Notes: generated by a model not told the origin, from the letters alone. Shown: positions 17,038-26,093, counted from the first letter of the stretch. The stretch: 64,000 nt of DNA from Coriobacteriaceae bacterium (GCA_902362275.1 CABIWB010000003.1:56619-120618); one strand, 5' to 3'. Translations and numbers: made by a program.

Positions 17038-17061
17038 TTAGATGTTTATCTAACCATCTAA
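17038..17061 (-). promoter_or_regulatory. Probable SdpR-like operator
   Basis: Inverted repeat TTAGATG / CATCTAA with a 10-base spacer that itself contains TTATCTAA, about 50 bases upstream of the ArsR-family start. Size and AT-rich dyad suit ArsR-family autoregulation. Confidence 0.6.
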
Positions 17062-17289
17062 TCTTGTACTCATAAAAATAGCCGCCTCCGCGTAATGCGA
17101 AGACGGCCACTTCTCACGCCATAAACGTGTTTCGGAGTTGGCCAACCCGCTGCAACGGGTGCCATCTGCTTCAATCTTATGCGAATCCCGATCCCATTTC
17201 AACAAGCTCCAAGGGCTCAAATGGAATCGCAATAATACCTATAATGGCGATAGCTAAAACACGACCCGCTTCCCCATCGGAGGATATCT

Positions 17290-18087
17290 ATGACCGAAAC
17301 CACAGCCGCAGCTCCCATCGAGACACGCGACACCAAGCTCGAGATTATCATGGGCCGCGAGGCACTCGATAAGCTCGCCGATGCTACGGTGCTGGTGCTC
17401 GGCTGCGGAGGCGTGGGCTCCAACTGCTGCGAGGCACTCGCCCGCGGCGGCATCGGTCATTTCGTCATTCTGGACAAGGACATCATCGCGCCCAGCAATA
17501 TCAATCGCCAGGCCATCGCCTTTCACAGCACCGTCGGCAAGCGCAAGGTTGACGTGATGGAAGCCATGATCCACGACATCAATCCCGCCGCTGCCGTCAT
17601 CAAGCGAACTGAATACTTGCTGAGCGACAACATCGATGATTTCTTCGCGAGCGTTTTGGAGCAGACGGACGGCAAGCTCGACTACGTCGTCGACGCCATC
17701 GACACCATCTCGGCCAAGCTCACCATTGCCAAATATGCCCAGGACCACGACATTCGTTTGGTTAGCTCCATGGGCGGGGCCAACAAGCTCCATCCCGAGT
17801 GCCTCCGCTTTGCCGACATTTTCGATACGGTACGTGACCCCATGAGCCGCATCATGCGCAAAGAATGTAAGAAGCGCGGAATCGAGAGCCTACACGTACT
17901 GTTTAGCTGCGAGGAATCGGTTAAGACACAGCCCCGCGACCCTTCCAACATCCACGAGCGTACCGAGCTCGGAACCGCCAGCTTTATGCCGCCCATCATG
18001 GGCCAGATGATTGCCGGCGAGGTTATCCGCCAGATCAGCGGCCGCGGCACTGAGCGCGTACGCTCCGATGGCCAACGTCTGGACTAG
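17290..18087 (+). CDS. tcdA: tRNA threonylcarbamoyladenosine dehydratase (ThiF/E1 family)
   Basis: 265 residues. ATP-dependent dehydration of t6A37 in tRNA to the cyclic form (ct6A). The E1-like adenylation domain shows VLGCGGVGSNCCEALARGGIG, the DKDIIAPSNINRQ arginine-finger motif, DYVVDAIDTISAKLTI, and the C-terminal ELGTASFMPPIMGQMIAGEVIRQI typical of TcdA/CsdL rather than MoeB/ThiF. A start with GGAGGATATCT upstream of the ATG is clear. It is followed after 14 bases by the tatD-like gene. Confidence 0.92.
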   Translation: MTETTAAAPIETRDTKLEIIMGREALDKLADATVLVLGCGGVGSNCCEALARGGIGHFVILDKDIIAPSNINRQAIAFHSTVGKRKVDVMEAMIHDINPAAAVIKRTEYLLSDNIDDFFASVLEQTDGKLDYVVDAIDTISAKLTIAKYAQDHDIRLVSSMGGANKLHPECLRFADIFDTVRDPMSRIMRKECKKRGIESLHVLFSCEESVKTQPRDPSNIHERTELGTASFMPPIMGQMIAGEVIRQISGRGTERVRSDGQRLD

Positions 18088-18101
18088 CGGAGCGCACCGA
18101 G

Positions 18102-18884
18102 ATGGAACCCCGGTTATTTGATGCACACTGCCATCTTGATTTAATGGCTCACCCGGACGCCGTTGCCGATGAGGCGACGGCGCTGGGCTTGGGTCTATTT
18201 GACTGCGGCGTCAATCCGCGCGACTTTTCGGCCGCAAACGAGCGTGCCTGTCGCCAACCAGGCATCATCGCCGGCGTTGGGCTTCACCCCTGGTGGCTCG
18301 CCGATGGCCACTGCGGTTTTGTCGAAGTCAATCTGCTTTGCGAAGTTGCTGCCCAAGAACGCTACATCGGCGAAGTCGGACTCGACTTTTCCGCGCGCTT
18401 TGCTGGAAGTGAGCCGCTACAAATACAGGCACTTAACCGGCTCTGCGATGCGCTCGTGCAGCATCCTCTTACCGGGCGCGTGATATCAATTCACGCCGTT
18501 CGTTCGGCAGGAGCCGTACTGGACGTCCTCGAATCGCATGGGCTACTCATCCCAAACCCCGACTCCCCCGTTATCATCTTCCACTGGTTTAGCGGTACTT
18601 CGGACGAACTCGTCCGCGCGCGTAATGCGGGCTGTTATTTTTCCGTCAACGAACGCATGCTCGCATCTAAACGAGGACGCGAATACGTGCGACAAATTCC
18701 ACTCGATCGTTTACTGCTCGAGACCGATGCACCAGCGGAGGCAAACGCAGAAATAAGCGCACAGTCACTCATCAGATCGCTCGAAAGCGCCTCAGAACAC
18801 GTCGCCTCGCTCAAAAAATGCGACGCAAAGCATATTGAGTCGGCGGTTTTAGCGAATGCACACTCTGTTTTTAGCCTTCGCTAA
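18102..18884 (+). CDS. TatD-family metal-dependent hydrolase
   Basis: 260-residue TIM-barrel amidohydrolase-type deoxyribonuclease. Metal ligands appear in order: DAHCHLD, GLHPWW, IGEVGLDF, SIHAV, IFHWFSG and LLLETDAP. The family acts as 3'-5' DNA exonuclease or D-aminoacyl hydrolase in quality control. It is likely co-transcribed with tcdA. GGAG lies 9 bases before the ATG. Length is typical. Confidence 0.9.
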   Translation: MEPRLFDAHCHLDLMAHPDAVADEATALGLGLFDCGVNPRDFSAANERACRQPGIIAGVGLHPWWLADGHCGFVEVNLLCEVAAQERYIGEVGLDFSARFAGSEPLQIQALNRLCDALVQHPLTGRVISIHAVRSAGAVLDVLESHGLLIPNPDSPVIIFHWFSGTSDELVRARNAGCYFSVNERMLASKRGREYVRQIPLDRLLLETDAPAEANAEISAQSLIRSLESASEHVASLKKCDAKHIESAVLANAHSVFSLR

Positions 18885-18889
18885 CCCCT

Positions 18890-19119
18890 GTGGTCAAAAA
18901 ACGTCAAATATGAGTACTGCTAGCGAAATGGATACATTACTCTGAGCTTTCCGACCACCAGAATAATCTACGATTGTCCATTAACTAACACTTTTACAGT
19001 CACTCATCCTGCATTTTCGCAATCTTAAACCCCTCCAAACGCTCAAATCACGTCTGAAGGGGTCGATTTTGCTGCGACTAAATTAGTCACAGTACTCATA
19101 TTTGGCTTTTTTTGACCAC
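18890..19119. mobile_element. MITE-like element with 30-bp terminal inverted repeats
   Basis: Left arm 18890-18919 (begins GTGGTCAAAAAA, ends AATATGAGTACTG) and right arm 19090-19119 are inverted copies matching at 28 of 30 positions. The 170-base interior has no coding frame but has CCCCT...AGGGG and GACTAA/TTAGTC stems. The size, long termini and lack of genes fit a miniature inverted-repeat transposable element or a structured non-coding RNA. No convincing target-site duplication was seen. Confidence 0.65.
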
Positions 19120-19163
19120 CGAGTCACGGGAAGGCACCAATACAGCTCCCCGGGACAGCTCGG

Positions 19164-20027
19164 CTATTCGACGATTGGTGCTCCGTGGCCCCAAGAACCT
19201 TCCATGCCGCACACGGTCGAGGCAAAACCGGCAGCAAAGTCGAGCGCGCGCTCGATGGCCTCGGCGCCGTCCTCACCACGCTTGGCGGAATCGAGATAGC
19301 ACATCAAAAACGAAGTGAGGAACGAATCGCCCGCTCCCATGGTGTCCTTCATGTCCGTTACCGGTTTAGCCAGCTGGCGGTAATAACGCTCGCCGTCGTA
19401 AGCAATGCAGCCCTCGGCGCCCGCCGTAGCCGACACAAAACGCGGACCCAGACCCTTCACCCATGCCAGACGCTCGCGAATCTCGTCCTCACTCGCGGCA
19501 TCCGCCGCACTAAAGAAAGCAAAATCGACGTAGGGCGCAATCTGCTCGTAGTACTCGTCGGTGGAGTCGTCCGAAAAGTCAAAAGAGACCGTGACGCCCG
19601 CAGCCTTCAGCTTGGGCAGCTCGCGCTCGGTAAAGCAATAGTTGCCCGAATGAACCACATCGAACTGCTTCATGTACGAAAGGTCAAAGCGATCGAGGAC
19701 ATAGCGCGCATCGCCACGGATACCGCCCTCGTTGGAGCCAAGGAAGACACGGTCACCGTCAACGACGGTCACGCGAGCCGCTCCGTTCTCGCCAATCATC
19801 TGCTCGCACTTGTCAAGCTCAATACCCTCATTCTCGAGGCTTGCAATGACATGCTCGGCAGCGGCGTCATTGCCAAAAATGCCCATGTATGCGGAGCGTG
19901 CGGCACCGCATTTCTTGGCATAAACGGCAAAGTTCACCGCGTTGCCGCCAGGATACATGGTGTGGATATGCTCGTAGCGATCGACGACGTTGTCGCCAAA
20001 TCCGAGCGCGTTAACGTTAAATGCCAT
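19164..20027 (-). CDS. frlD: PfkB-family sugar kinase, fructoselysine 6-kinase-like
   Basis: 287 residues. PfkB signatures: GGNAVNFAVYAKKCG near residue 28 and the C-terminal DTMGAGDSFLTSFL with the catalytic Asp. Within the family the short N-terminus ALGFGDNVVDRYEHIHTMYPGGN and the company of an FrlB-like SIS protein indicate a fructoselysine/fructosamine 6-kinase that phosphorylates the Amadori compound before deglycation. It is the last gene of the cluster, 13 bases after the deglycase gene. The start at 20027 was chosen because it matches the family N-terminus. Confidence 0.85.
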   Translation of the reverse strand: MAFNVNALGFGDNVVDRYEHIHTMYPGGNAVNFAVYAKKCGAARSAYMGIFGNDAAAEHVIASLENEGIELDKCEQMIGENGAARVTVVDGDRVFLGSNEGGIRGDARYVLDRFDLSYMKQFDVVHSGNYCFTERELPKLKAAGVTVSFDFSDDSTDEYYEQIAPYVDFAFFSAADAASEDEIRERLAWVKGLGPRFVSATAGAEGCIAYDGERYYRQLAKPVTDMKDTMGAGDSFLTSFLMCYLDSAKRGEDGAEAIERALDFAAGFASTVCGMEGSWGHGAPIVE

Positions 20028-20040
20028 GGTATTTACCCTT

Positions 20041-21009
20041 CTAGTACTCGACGACGCCCATATAGCGACGGAAATCGGGATCATGGTCAAACACCTTGCC
20101 GCGTGCGGCACGCAGCTCGCAGTTCATGGCGTAGAACAGCACCGGGTCCAGATAGGCACGGACGCTCGCCGGCACGGCTTCCATACCGTACTCCTTGGCA
20201 TCGAGCACCATCAGCGTATCGGTATGCGTCTTAAGGAACGCCAGGGCGCGCTCGTCCATAGCACGGCACTCGCTGGAACCCATCTGCAGGAAGTAAAAAA
20301 CGCCATCCTGAGTAGCCTCGAAGGGGCCGTGGAAGTACTCGGCAGAGTGGATGTAACTGCAGTGCTGCCACTGCATCTCCATAAGAGAGCAGATAGCGAA
20401 ACCGTAGGTCTGGCTAAAGTTGGGACCGCTGCCCAGAATATAGAAGAATTCGTGCTCCTGGCAAAGCTTGGCAAAGCGATCGCCCAGCTCGGCATTTACC
20501 TTCTCGCGTGCCGGGGGAAGAATCTTATCCATCTCGGCGATACCGGCATACATATCGGCAAGATCGGCGTAGCCCTCCTGCTGATCGAGCAGCTCTGCCG
20601 CAAGCGACAGCGAAATGCCAGCGGGGACCTCGGCCTGCGGCACACCCTCGCCCCATGGGTAGACCCACGTGGTCCACTTGCCGGAGTCAATCTTGGATCC
20701 AGCGTTGTCGGTCTGGGCGATCACCGTAGCGCCGGCAGCAAGGGCAATCTCGCAGCCCTCGACGACCTCCGGGGTGTTGCCGCTGTGACTGCAGGCAATG
20801 ACCAGGGACTTCTCGCCCAGACGACGCGGACGCATGATATCGAACTCGCGAGCCGTATAGATATACGAAGTGAAGGCGGTTGCCTCGCGCTGCAGAAGCT
20901 CATGAGCCGGGATCAAATCGATCATGGAGCCACCGCAAGCAATCCAGTAGACGCTGTCGAACTTGCCCTTCTCGGCAATTGCCTCTTTGATCAGATCGTG
21001 TGCGTTCAT
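20041..21009 (-). CDS. frlB: SIS-domain fructosamine 6-phosphate deglycase, FrlB-like
   Basis: 322 residues with two SIS (sugar isomerase) halves; motifs DSVYWIACGGSMIDLIPAHELLQ, SLVIACSHSGNTPEVVEG and SYIHSAEYFHGPFEATQDG. This is the pattern of FrlB-type deglycases that split fructoselysine 6-phosphate into lysine and glucose 6-phosphate. Glucose 6-phosphate would feed pgi (31276-32970). AAAGGAAC precedes the ATG. The kinase gene follows by 13 bases and the epimerase gene precedes by 62. Confidence 0.87.
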   Translation of the reverse strand: MNAHDLIKEAIAEKGKFDSVYWIACGGSMIDLIPAHELLQREATAFTSYIYTAREFDIMRPRRLGEKSLVIACSHSGNTPEVVEGCEIALAAGATVIAQTDNAGSKIDSGKWTTWVYPWGEGVPQAEVPAGISLSLAAELLDQQEGYADLADMYAGIAEMDKILPPAREKVNAELGDRFAKLCQEHEFFYILGSGPNFSQTYGFAICSLMEMQWQHCSYIHSAEYFHGPFEATQDGVFYFLQMGSSECRAMDERALAFLKTHTDTLMVLDAKEYGMEAVPASVRAYLDPVLFYAMNCELRAARGKVFDHDPDFRRYMGVVEY

Positions 21010-21071
21010 ATCCAGTTCCTTTCTTGTTTGGCCCGCAATCAATGACGTTGGTTGCGTGGCCGATGGTTGTT

Positions 21072-21923
21072 TTAGTCAATCAGATATTTTTCGAATGCGG
21101 CCATGCTCTTGGCATCTGCCGCCGCCGGGTCATCGTAGTAACGACCGTCCGTGATTTCCTGGCCCAGCATGCCGTCGAAACCATGGGCGTTGAGTGTGGC
21201 GACGAAGGCGTCCATATCGTGCTTGCCATCGCCCCACACCAGATGGCCATACGGGTCACCGTCGATAAAGTGCATCTCGTGAATTGCCCCATCGCCAAAG
21301 GCGGCAAACCAGTCCTCGAGCGTCTCGCCTGCAACGCCCATCGCGGTTGTATCAACCATGGGCTGTAAGTACGGGCTCGCGACCTCGTCAATCATGCGCT
21401 TCGCATCGGAAACCGTCGTCACAAGGTTGCTCTCCTCGGGACGCAGGCTTTCCATCGTAAGCACCAGACCGTGCTCGCCGGCATACTCCGCCAGAATGGA
21501 CAAGTGCTCGCGGCTGCGCTTCCAGGCTTCCTCGCGGTCCTCGTCCCAGTCGCCCCAGCCCGAGTTGACGGACATACGGTCGCACCCAAGTACCTCGGCA
21601 AGCTCAATGCCGTGTTTAAAGTACGCCAGGCTGCGCTGTTCATGCAGCGGCTTGCGTGCGCAGTACTGCCAAGGATAGACAACATTCTCGGGGCACAGAG
21701 TACGATACCTAAGCCCACGGTCTGCAGCCTTTTTCGCCAGAACCTCAGCCTCAAAGTAGCCCGTATGGTCGAGCGTCACATGCGGCTCCGCACACCATAG
21801 CTCAATGGACTCAAAGCCCAAGCGCTGCTGCACATCAAGGAAGTAATCGAGCGACCACATGATGTAGTGGATATTCATGCCCGCAATCTGCTCGCGGCGC
21901 AGCGTCGGTTTGGATTCAGACAT
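21072..21923 (-). CDS. frlC: Sugar phosphate isomerase/epimerase, FrlC-like
   Basis: 283-residue xylose-isomerase-like TIM barrel. Conserved features: MNIHYIMWSLDYFLDVQQRLGFESIELW, MSVNSGWGDWDEDREEAWKRSREHL, LTMESLRPEESNLVTT with the metal Glu, VDTTAM, and HFIDGDPYGHLVWGDG. FrlC converts psicoselysine to fructoselysine in Escherichia coli, widening the substrate range. GGAGG lies 7 bases before the ATG. The amidohydrolase stop is one base upstream of its start, so coupling is tight. Confidence 0.85.
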   Translation of the reverse strand: MSESKPTLRREQIAGMNIHYIMWSLDYFLDVQQRLGFESIELWCAEPHVTLDHTGYFEAEVLAKKAADRGLRYRTLCPENVVYPWQYCARKPLHEQRSLAYFKHGIELAEVLGCDRMSVNSGWGDWDEDREEAWKRSREHLSILAEYAGEHGLVLTMESLRPEESNLVTTVSDAKRMIDEVASPYLQPMVDTTAMGVAGETLEDWFAAFGDGAIHEMHFIDGDPYGHLVWGDGKHDMDAFVATLNAHGFDGMLGQEITDGRYYDDPAAADAKSMAAFEKYLID

Positions 21924-21924
21924 C

Positions 21925-23508
21925 TTATGCCTCCTTATTTCGATCGAACACGATTTGTCCGTCCGACATCGTCATATCAACCGCAAGATCGCGTGCGTCG
22001 CGATAATCGAGGTCGAACACATCCCGATCGAGCACGCAAATATCGGCAAGCTTGCCGACCTCAAGCGTACCCAGCTCGTCTTCGCGCATCAGGTCGTACG
22101 CGCCCCCGACAGTCCAAGCGCGCAAAAGCTCGACAAGCGTCAGCACGTTGGCCTCATTCACGGGCAGTCCGTCGTCGAAGTATCCGCCGCACGCACTGTA
22201 GATTGACTCGCCCAGGCTCGGGATCAGCAGCGGCAAATCAGTGCCACAGCACACTGTGCATCCGGAATCTTCCATGCCGCGGCGATTCCAGCTGTGCAAA
22301 AGTCGCGTCTCGCCAATTTGTCGACGCATCATCGACAGGCAATCCTCGCGCCGGTCCAGCGTCAGAATCTGCGGATAGACCTCGCAAATTCCACCTAACT
22401 TGCCAAACTCGACAAGATCGGTCGGATCAGAGTTCTCGAGATCGGTAATCGCATGGCGGCGAAGCATCCGTCCATGCTCGTCTCGAGGCAGCGAGGCATA
22501 GAGCGCCACGGTGCGGCGAACGGCGCCATCGCCCTGGCAATGCAAGGAATATCGGAAGCCGTCAGCATCAATTGCACGCAGCTCGTTCTCAATCAGATCC
22601 CACTCTGGCTCCTCGACGACCGTCTTGCCGGCAGCGCCCGCATCGGCCGTGTCCTCATAGGGGTCTATCATCTCGGCAAGCCCTGCCCATACGCCGCGAT
22701 CGGTCATACGGTTGAAGCCGGAAAAACGAACGAACGGTCCCCGGAAGCGCTCTCGCGCCTTGCGGGCATATGCCAGATTTGCACCGGCACCCACCGGCTG
22801 CGACATCATGGAGACGCGAACCGTCAGCTCGCCAGATTCCTCACGGCGAGCCATTTCGTCGGCAAAGCCGTAGTAGTCATCAAACGCCATCTCCTTGATG
22901 GCGGTAACGCCGCGCTCGTTAAGCATGCTCATGTAGTCCGAATATCCGGCACGCACCTCGGGCAGCGTGAGGAAATCGCTCATCATGCGCCAGATCTTCT
23001 CGGCATAGCACGCCTGCGGTGTAAAGCCGTATCGCGCACTGGCGGCAGCATTGAGAACACAGGTCTCCGCGCCCGGTGTAAAGCAGACGACAGGGATATC
23101 GCCAAAACACTCGTCAAACACAGCTGCTGTGTTTGCGTTCTCGGCATCCGATGCCAACGTTTCGGGCAGGTTGTGGCCAAAAGCCGCCGCGCAATCCGGA
23201 TGATCATCTTTCCATGCACGCAAGAGCGACACGGCCTCTTTGGCATCAGCGACGCCGGATAGATCAGACCCCAACGTCCGCAGCGCCCAGCCCGTATAGA
23301 AGGTATGCACATCGATCAGGCCAGGCATGACGGTGCGGTCGCCCAGGTCAACTACCTCGTCCGCCTGGGTCAAATACGAAGCTACCTCACACTTGGTGCC
23401 AACCGCCTCAATTCGATTGCCACGGACCGCTACGAAACCTTCGAACGGCAGGTCCCCCGTACCGGTAAAGACGCTCTTAGACGTCAGGACCGTTAAACGA
23501 TCAGACAT
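21925..23508 (-). CDS. YtcJ-like amidohydrolase (amidohydrolase family 3)
   Basis: 527 residues. N-terminal beta-sandwich (VFTGTGDLPFEGFVAVRGNRIEAVG) then TMPGLIDVHTF, where the usual metal-binding HxH is HTF; the later pattern EMAFDDYYGFADE, FRYSLHCQGDGAVRR, HAITDLENS and CCGTDLPLL gives the remaining barrel ligands, and the end GTLEVGKLADICVLDRDVF is standard for the superfamily. The substrate is unknown; in this cluster it may release the Amadori compound from a conjugate (an amide or acyl derivative). Starts at ATG 23508 after AGGTGG; 23517 is an alternative GTG. Confidence 0.8.
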   Translation of the reverse strand: MSDRLTVLTSKSVFTGTGDLPFEGFVAVRGNRIEAVGTKCEVASYLTQADEVVDLGDRTVMPGLIDVHTFYTGWALRTLGSDLSGVADAKEAVSLLRAWKDDHPDCAAAFGHNLPETLASDAENANTAAVFDECFGDIPVVCFTPGAETCVLNAAASARYGFTPQACYAEKIWRMMSDFLTLPEVRAGYSDYMSMLNERGVTAIKEMAFDDYYGFADEMARREESGELTVRVSMMSQPVGAGANLAYARKARERFRGPFVRFSGFNRMTDRGVWAGLAEMIDPYEDTADAGAAGKTVVEEPEWDLIENELRAIDADGFRYSLHCQGDGAVRRTVALYASLPRDEHGRMLRRHAITDLENSDPTDLVEFGKLGGICEVYPQILTLDRREDCLSMMRRQIGETRLLHSWNRRGMEDSGCTVCCGTDLPLLIPSLGESIYSACGGYFDDGLPVNEANVLTLVELLRAWTVGGAYDLMREDELGTLEVGKLADICVLDRDVFDLDYRDARDLAVDMTMSDGQIVFDRNKEA

Positions 23509-23517
23509 CACAACCAC

Positions 23518-24981
23518 CTACACCGGAAGCATGCCAGAGATTGCCGTTACGATCAGGCCAAAGACGACCATGAAAATGAAGAACTTCCAAATGGTCTTCC
23601 ACCATTGACCAAACGAGATCTTTGCCACGGCAAGGCCGGCAACCGTCATGCCCGCCACGGGACTGATGGTGTTGATGGTCTGATTAGCAAACTGGAGCGC
23701 GGTAACGGCGGCTTCGGGATTGAGGCCCATAAGCTCGGTCAGCGGACCCATGACGGGCATGGTGAGCGCCGCAAGTCCAGAGCTCGAGGGAACCAGCAAA
23801 GAGAGCAGGCCAAGGACGATATACATAAACGTGGTGTAGACGGCGGCAGGTGCACCGGCGAGTGCAGTAGCGAGCGCCTGGAGGATGGTGTCGATGATCA
23901 TGCCACCCTCTGCGATGACCAAGATACCGCGAGCGATGCCGATGACGATAGCGGCATACGCAAAGTCGGCAATGCCTTTAACGAACTCCTCGGCGATCGT
24001 CTGCTGGTCAAGGCCGCCAAGGATACCGGCAAGCAAGCCCATACCAAGGAACACGGCGGAAATCTCATTCATATACCAGCCCTGGGTAACAAGACCCCAG
24101 ACGATAATGCCCATGCCGAAGGCAAAATCGATAAGCACGAGCTTCTGACGGGTAGTGAACTCTTCCTCGATGGAGGCATCGGTCACGGAAAACTCAACAC
24201 GCTTGAGCTTGTCGTCCTCGTACGTAATGGACGACTCGGGGTTTTTCTTGACGCGCATGGCGTAGCGCATGGCCCATGCGATACCGACGGCAGTGAAGAT
24301 GACCCAAGAAACGGCGCGCAGCCACAGTTGCGGATTGCCCTCGATGCCAATGATGCCTTGGGCGATCAAGACGTTAAACGGATCTATGGTCGAGGCACAA
24401 TATCCCAGGTTGGGACCAAGGAAGCAGATGATGAATGCCGTCATCGAGTCATAACCGATACCCATCATGATGGGAATGAAGATGGCATAGAACGGCAGGG
24501 CTTCCTCAGACATACCAAACGTAGTGCCGCAAATGGACAGCAACGTCATCGTGATGGGAATGATGAGGATGTCCTTGTTCTTGAGCTTTTTAATCACACG
24601 GCTCATGCCGGCATTCAAAGCGTTGGTCTTGGTGATGACTGCGAACGATCCGCCAATCAATAAGACGAACGCAACGACGTCGGCAGCCTCCTGGATGCCC
24701 TTAGTAGGCGCTTGCAGGACCGCAAAGATATCCTGGCCCAGATTGATGGTCTCGCCGGTCTCGGAATCGGTGTAGTTCTTATCGACCTGTTCATAGGTTC
24801 CAGCAACGGCGACTTCACGCTCGCCCGCCGCTGTCGAAATCGTCTTGCGCTGATACTGACCAGAAGGAACGATCCAAGTCAGGACCGCAAAGACAACGAT
24901 CAGCAAGAACATGATCGTATAGACATGCGGTAATTTGAACTTAAAACGCCTGTTTGTCTTCTTCGCCTTCGTATCTGACAT
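23518..24981 (-). CDS. YfcC-family (C4-dicarboxylate/basic amino acid carrier-like) transporter
   Basis: 487-residue inner-membrane carrier with about 12 hydrophobic segments. The first helix (YTIMFLLIVVFAVLTWIVPSGQYQR) is followed by an extracytoplasmic stretch of about 60 residues; conserved features FVLLIGGSFAVITKTNALNAGM, CGTTFGMSEEALPFYAIFIPIMMGIGYDSM and LVPSSSGLAALTMPVMGPL belong to the YfcC/ArcD-like family. It replaces the APC permease (FrlA) or ABC systems of known fructosamine loci and is the likely importer here. The start has GGAGG with ideal spacing. Confidence 0.88.
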   Translation of the reverse strand: MSDTKAKKTNRRFKFKLPHVYTIMFLLIVVFAVLTWIVPSGQYQRKTISTAAGEREVAVAGTYEQVDKNYTDSETGETINLGQDIFAVLQAPTKGIQEAADVVAFVLLIGGSFAVITKTNALNAGMSRVIKKLKNKDILIIPITMTLLSICGTTFGMSEEALPFYAIFIPIMMGIGYDSMTAFIICFLGPNLGYCASTIDPFNVLIAQGIIGIEGNPQLWLRAVSWVIFTAVGIAWAMRYAMRVKKNPESSITYEDDKLKRVEFSVTDASIEEEFTTRQKLVLIDFAFGMGIIVWGLVTQGWYMNEISAVFLGMGLLAGILGGLDQQTIAEEFVKGIADFAYAAIVIGIARGILVIAEGGMIIDTILQALATALAGAPAAVYTTFMYIVLGLLSLLVPSSSGLAALTMPVMGPLTELMGLNPEAAVTALQFANQTINTISPVAGMTVAGLAVAKISFGQWWKTIWKFFIFMVVFGLIVTAISGMLPV

Positions 24982-25149
24982 AGATACCTCCAAAGAACTC
25001 GAGACTGCATCGCATCTCGCTTCAACGCTTGCATAAGGCAAACGTTCTATGACGTTCCATAGATTACCAGCAGCTTTTCCCGTCATCAAGATTATTTCAA
25101 ACTGATTGCCGTAACGCGGTTGAACGGTTGCGTTCGCGCCGTGAACGGT

Positions 25150-25189
25150 ATGGAAACGCCCGGTGAGATGATCCACCGGGCGTTTCCAT
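25150..25189 (-). terminator. Terminator of the gntR-like gene
   Basis: Perfect 16-bp stem ATGGAAACGCCCGGTG / CACCGGGCGTTTCCAT with an 8-base loop, 11 bases after the regulator stop. It separates regulator and catabolic transcripts; the 168 bases between it and the transporter start should contain the catabolic promoter (two partial direct repeats ACGTTCYATAG-like near 25030-25060). Confidence 0.75.
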
Positions 25190-25199
25190 TCGCAATGTC

Positions 25200-25943
25200 C
25201 TAAATGTCAAAAATGTAACGAGATCCAACGATCCGCTGACGACCAATGATAAACGGCCTCCGCTGCTCATCGAAAAAGAAGGCATCCATGTAAAACAAGG
25301 GTTCGCCAACGGGAACCGCCAACAGCCGAGCGACCTCGGGCGACGCGCACGCGATCTCGAGCGTGCAGGGGTCGGTAAACGCGGGCGTACGGCCCGTCCG
25401 GTTGCGCACGAACTCAAAAATGGATTGGTTAGATAGAGGTGCCGTTGATAGATAAGCGTTGTCCTCGTAAACATATATGTTGTTCTCGAGCATGACGGGG
25501 ACTCCATCGGCAGTACGCACACGCTCAACGCAAATCAAATCAGTTCCAACGGGAACACCAAAGAACTGCGCTTCGGTGGAATCCGCCGGCAGTATCTTTC
25601 TCGAAATGACGCGCGCCCCCGGTTCCATTCCGTTAACGCGGCATGCGTCCGAAAAACTCTGAACGTCATCCTTCTGGCGAATCTTGCGCTTAAGCTTGGG
25701 GGCATTGACAAACGTGCCTTTCCCCTGTCGCTTCGTTAGATAGCCCTGCTGGACGAGCTCCTCAATAGCGCGTCGCACGGTAACGCGGCCAACTTTATAG
25801 TTCTCAGCCAATTCGAATTCGTTGGGTATCCGCGCGCCCGCCTTGTAGGCACCGGAGTTGATTTCGTTTTTAATGATATCAATGACTTGTTGGTACAGCG
25901 GTATCGCTGCTTTACCGTCAGTTAGCCCTTCAGTCGATGGCAT
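25200..25943 (-). CDS. GntR-family transcriptional regulator with UTRA domain
   Basis: 247 residues. N-terminal winged helix (PLYQQVIDIIKNEINSGAYKAGARIPNEFELAENYKVGRVTVRRAIEELVQQGYLTKRQGKGTFV in outline) followed by a UTRA effector-binding domain (ISRKILPADSTEAQFFGVPVGTDLICVERVRTADGVPV). This HutC/FrlR subfamily senses sugars or sugar-amino acids. It heads the cluster and is the probable regulator, with fructosamine or its phosphate as the inducer. The name frlR is not assigned because specificity is inferred. Confidence 0.88.
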   Translation of the reverse strand: MPSTEGLTDGKAAIPLYQQVIDIIKNEINSGAYKAGARIPNEFELAENYKVGRVTVRRAIEELVQQGYLTKRQGKGTFVNAPKLKRKIRQKDDVQSFSDACRVNGMEPGARVISRKILPADSTEAQFFGVPVGTDLICVERVRTADGVPVMLENNIYVYEDNAYLSTAPLSNQSIFEFVRNRTGRTPAFTDPCTLEIACASPEVARLLAVPVGEPLFYMDAFFFDEQRRPFIIGRQRIVGSRYIFDI

Positions 25944-25973
25944 ATACCCTCTCCCAGCACAATTCAGTCTAAA

Positions 25974-26010
25974 GCGGGCTTAAGGGCATTCAACAAGCCC
26001 TTAAGCCCGC
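25974..26010 (-). terminator. Terminator of the HAD hydrolase gene
   Basis: Perfect 14-bp stem GCGGGCTTAAGGGC / GCCCTTAAGCCCGC with a 9-base loop, followed by CTTTAG on the minus strand, between the HAD gene and the gntR-like promoter. Confidence 0.7.
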
Positions 26011-26093
26011 ATTAGCATAAAGTATGCTTGCTGCCGCACCAAAATGTCGGGTATTTACTCATCTGACCCGAAAAACGCGCAACTACCGCGCTC

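Noticed and set aside
23605..24663. 352-codon plus-strand frame opposite the YfcC-like carrier gene
   Set aside because: Highly charged shadow of membrane helices read backwards; the carrier frame is clearly coding.
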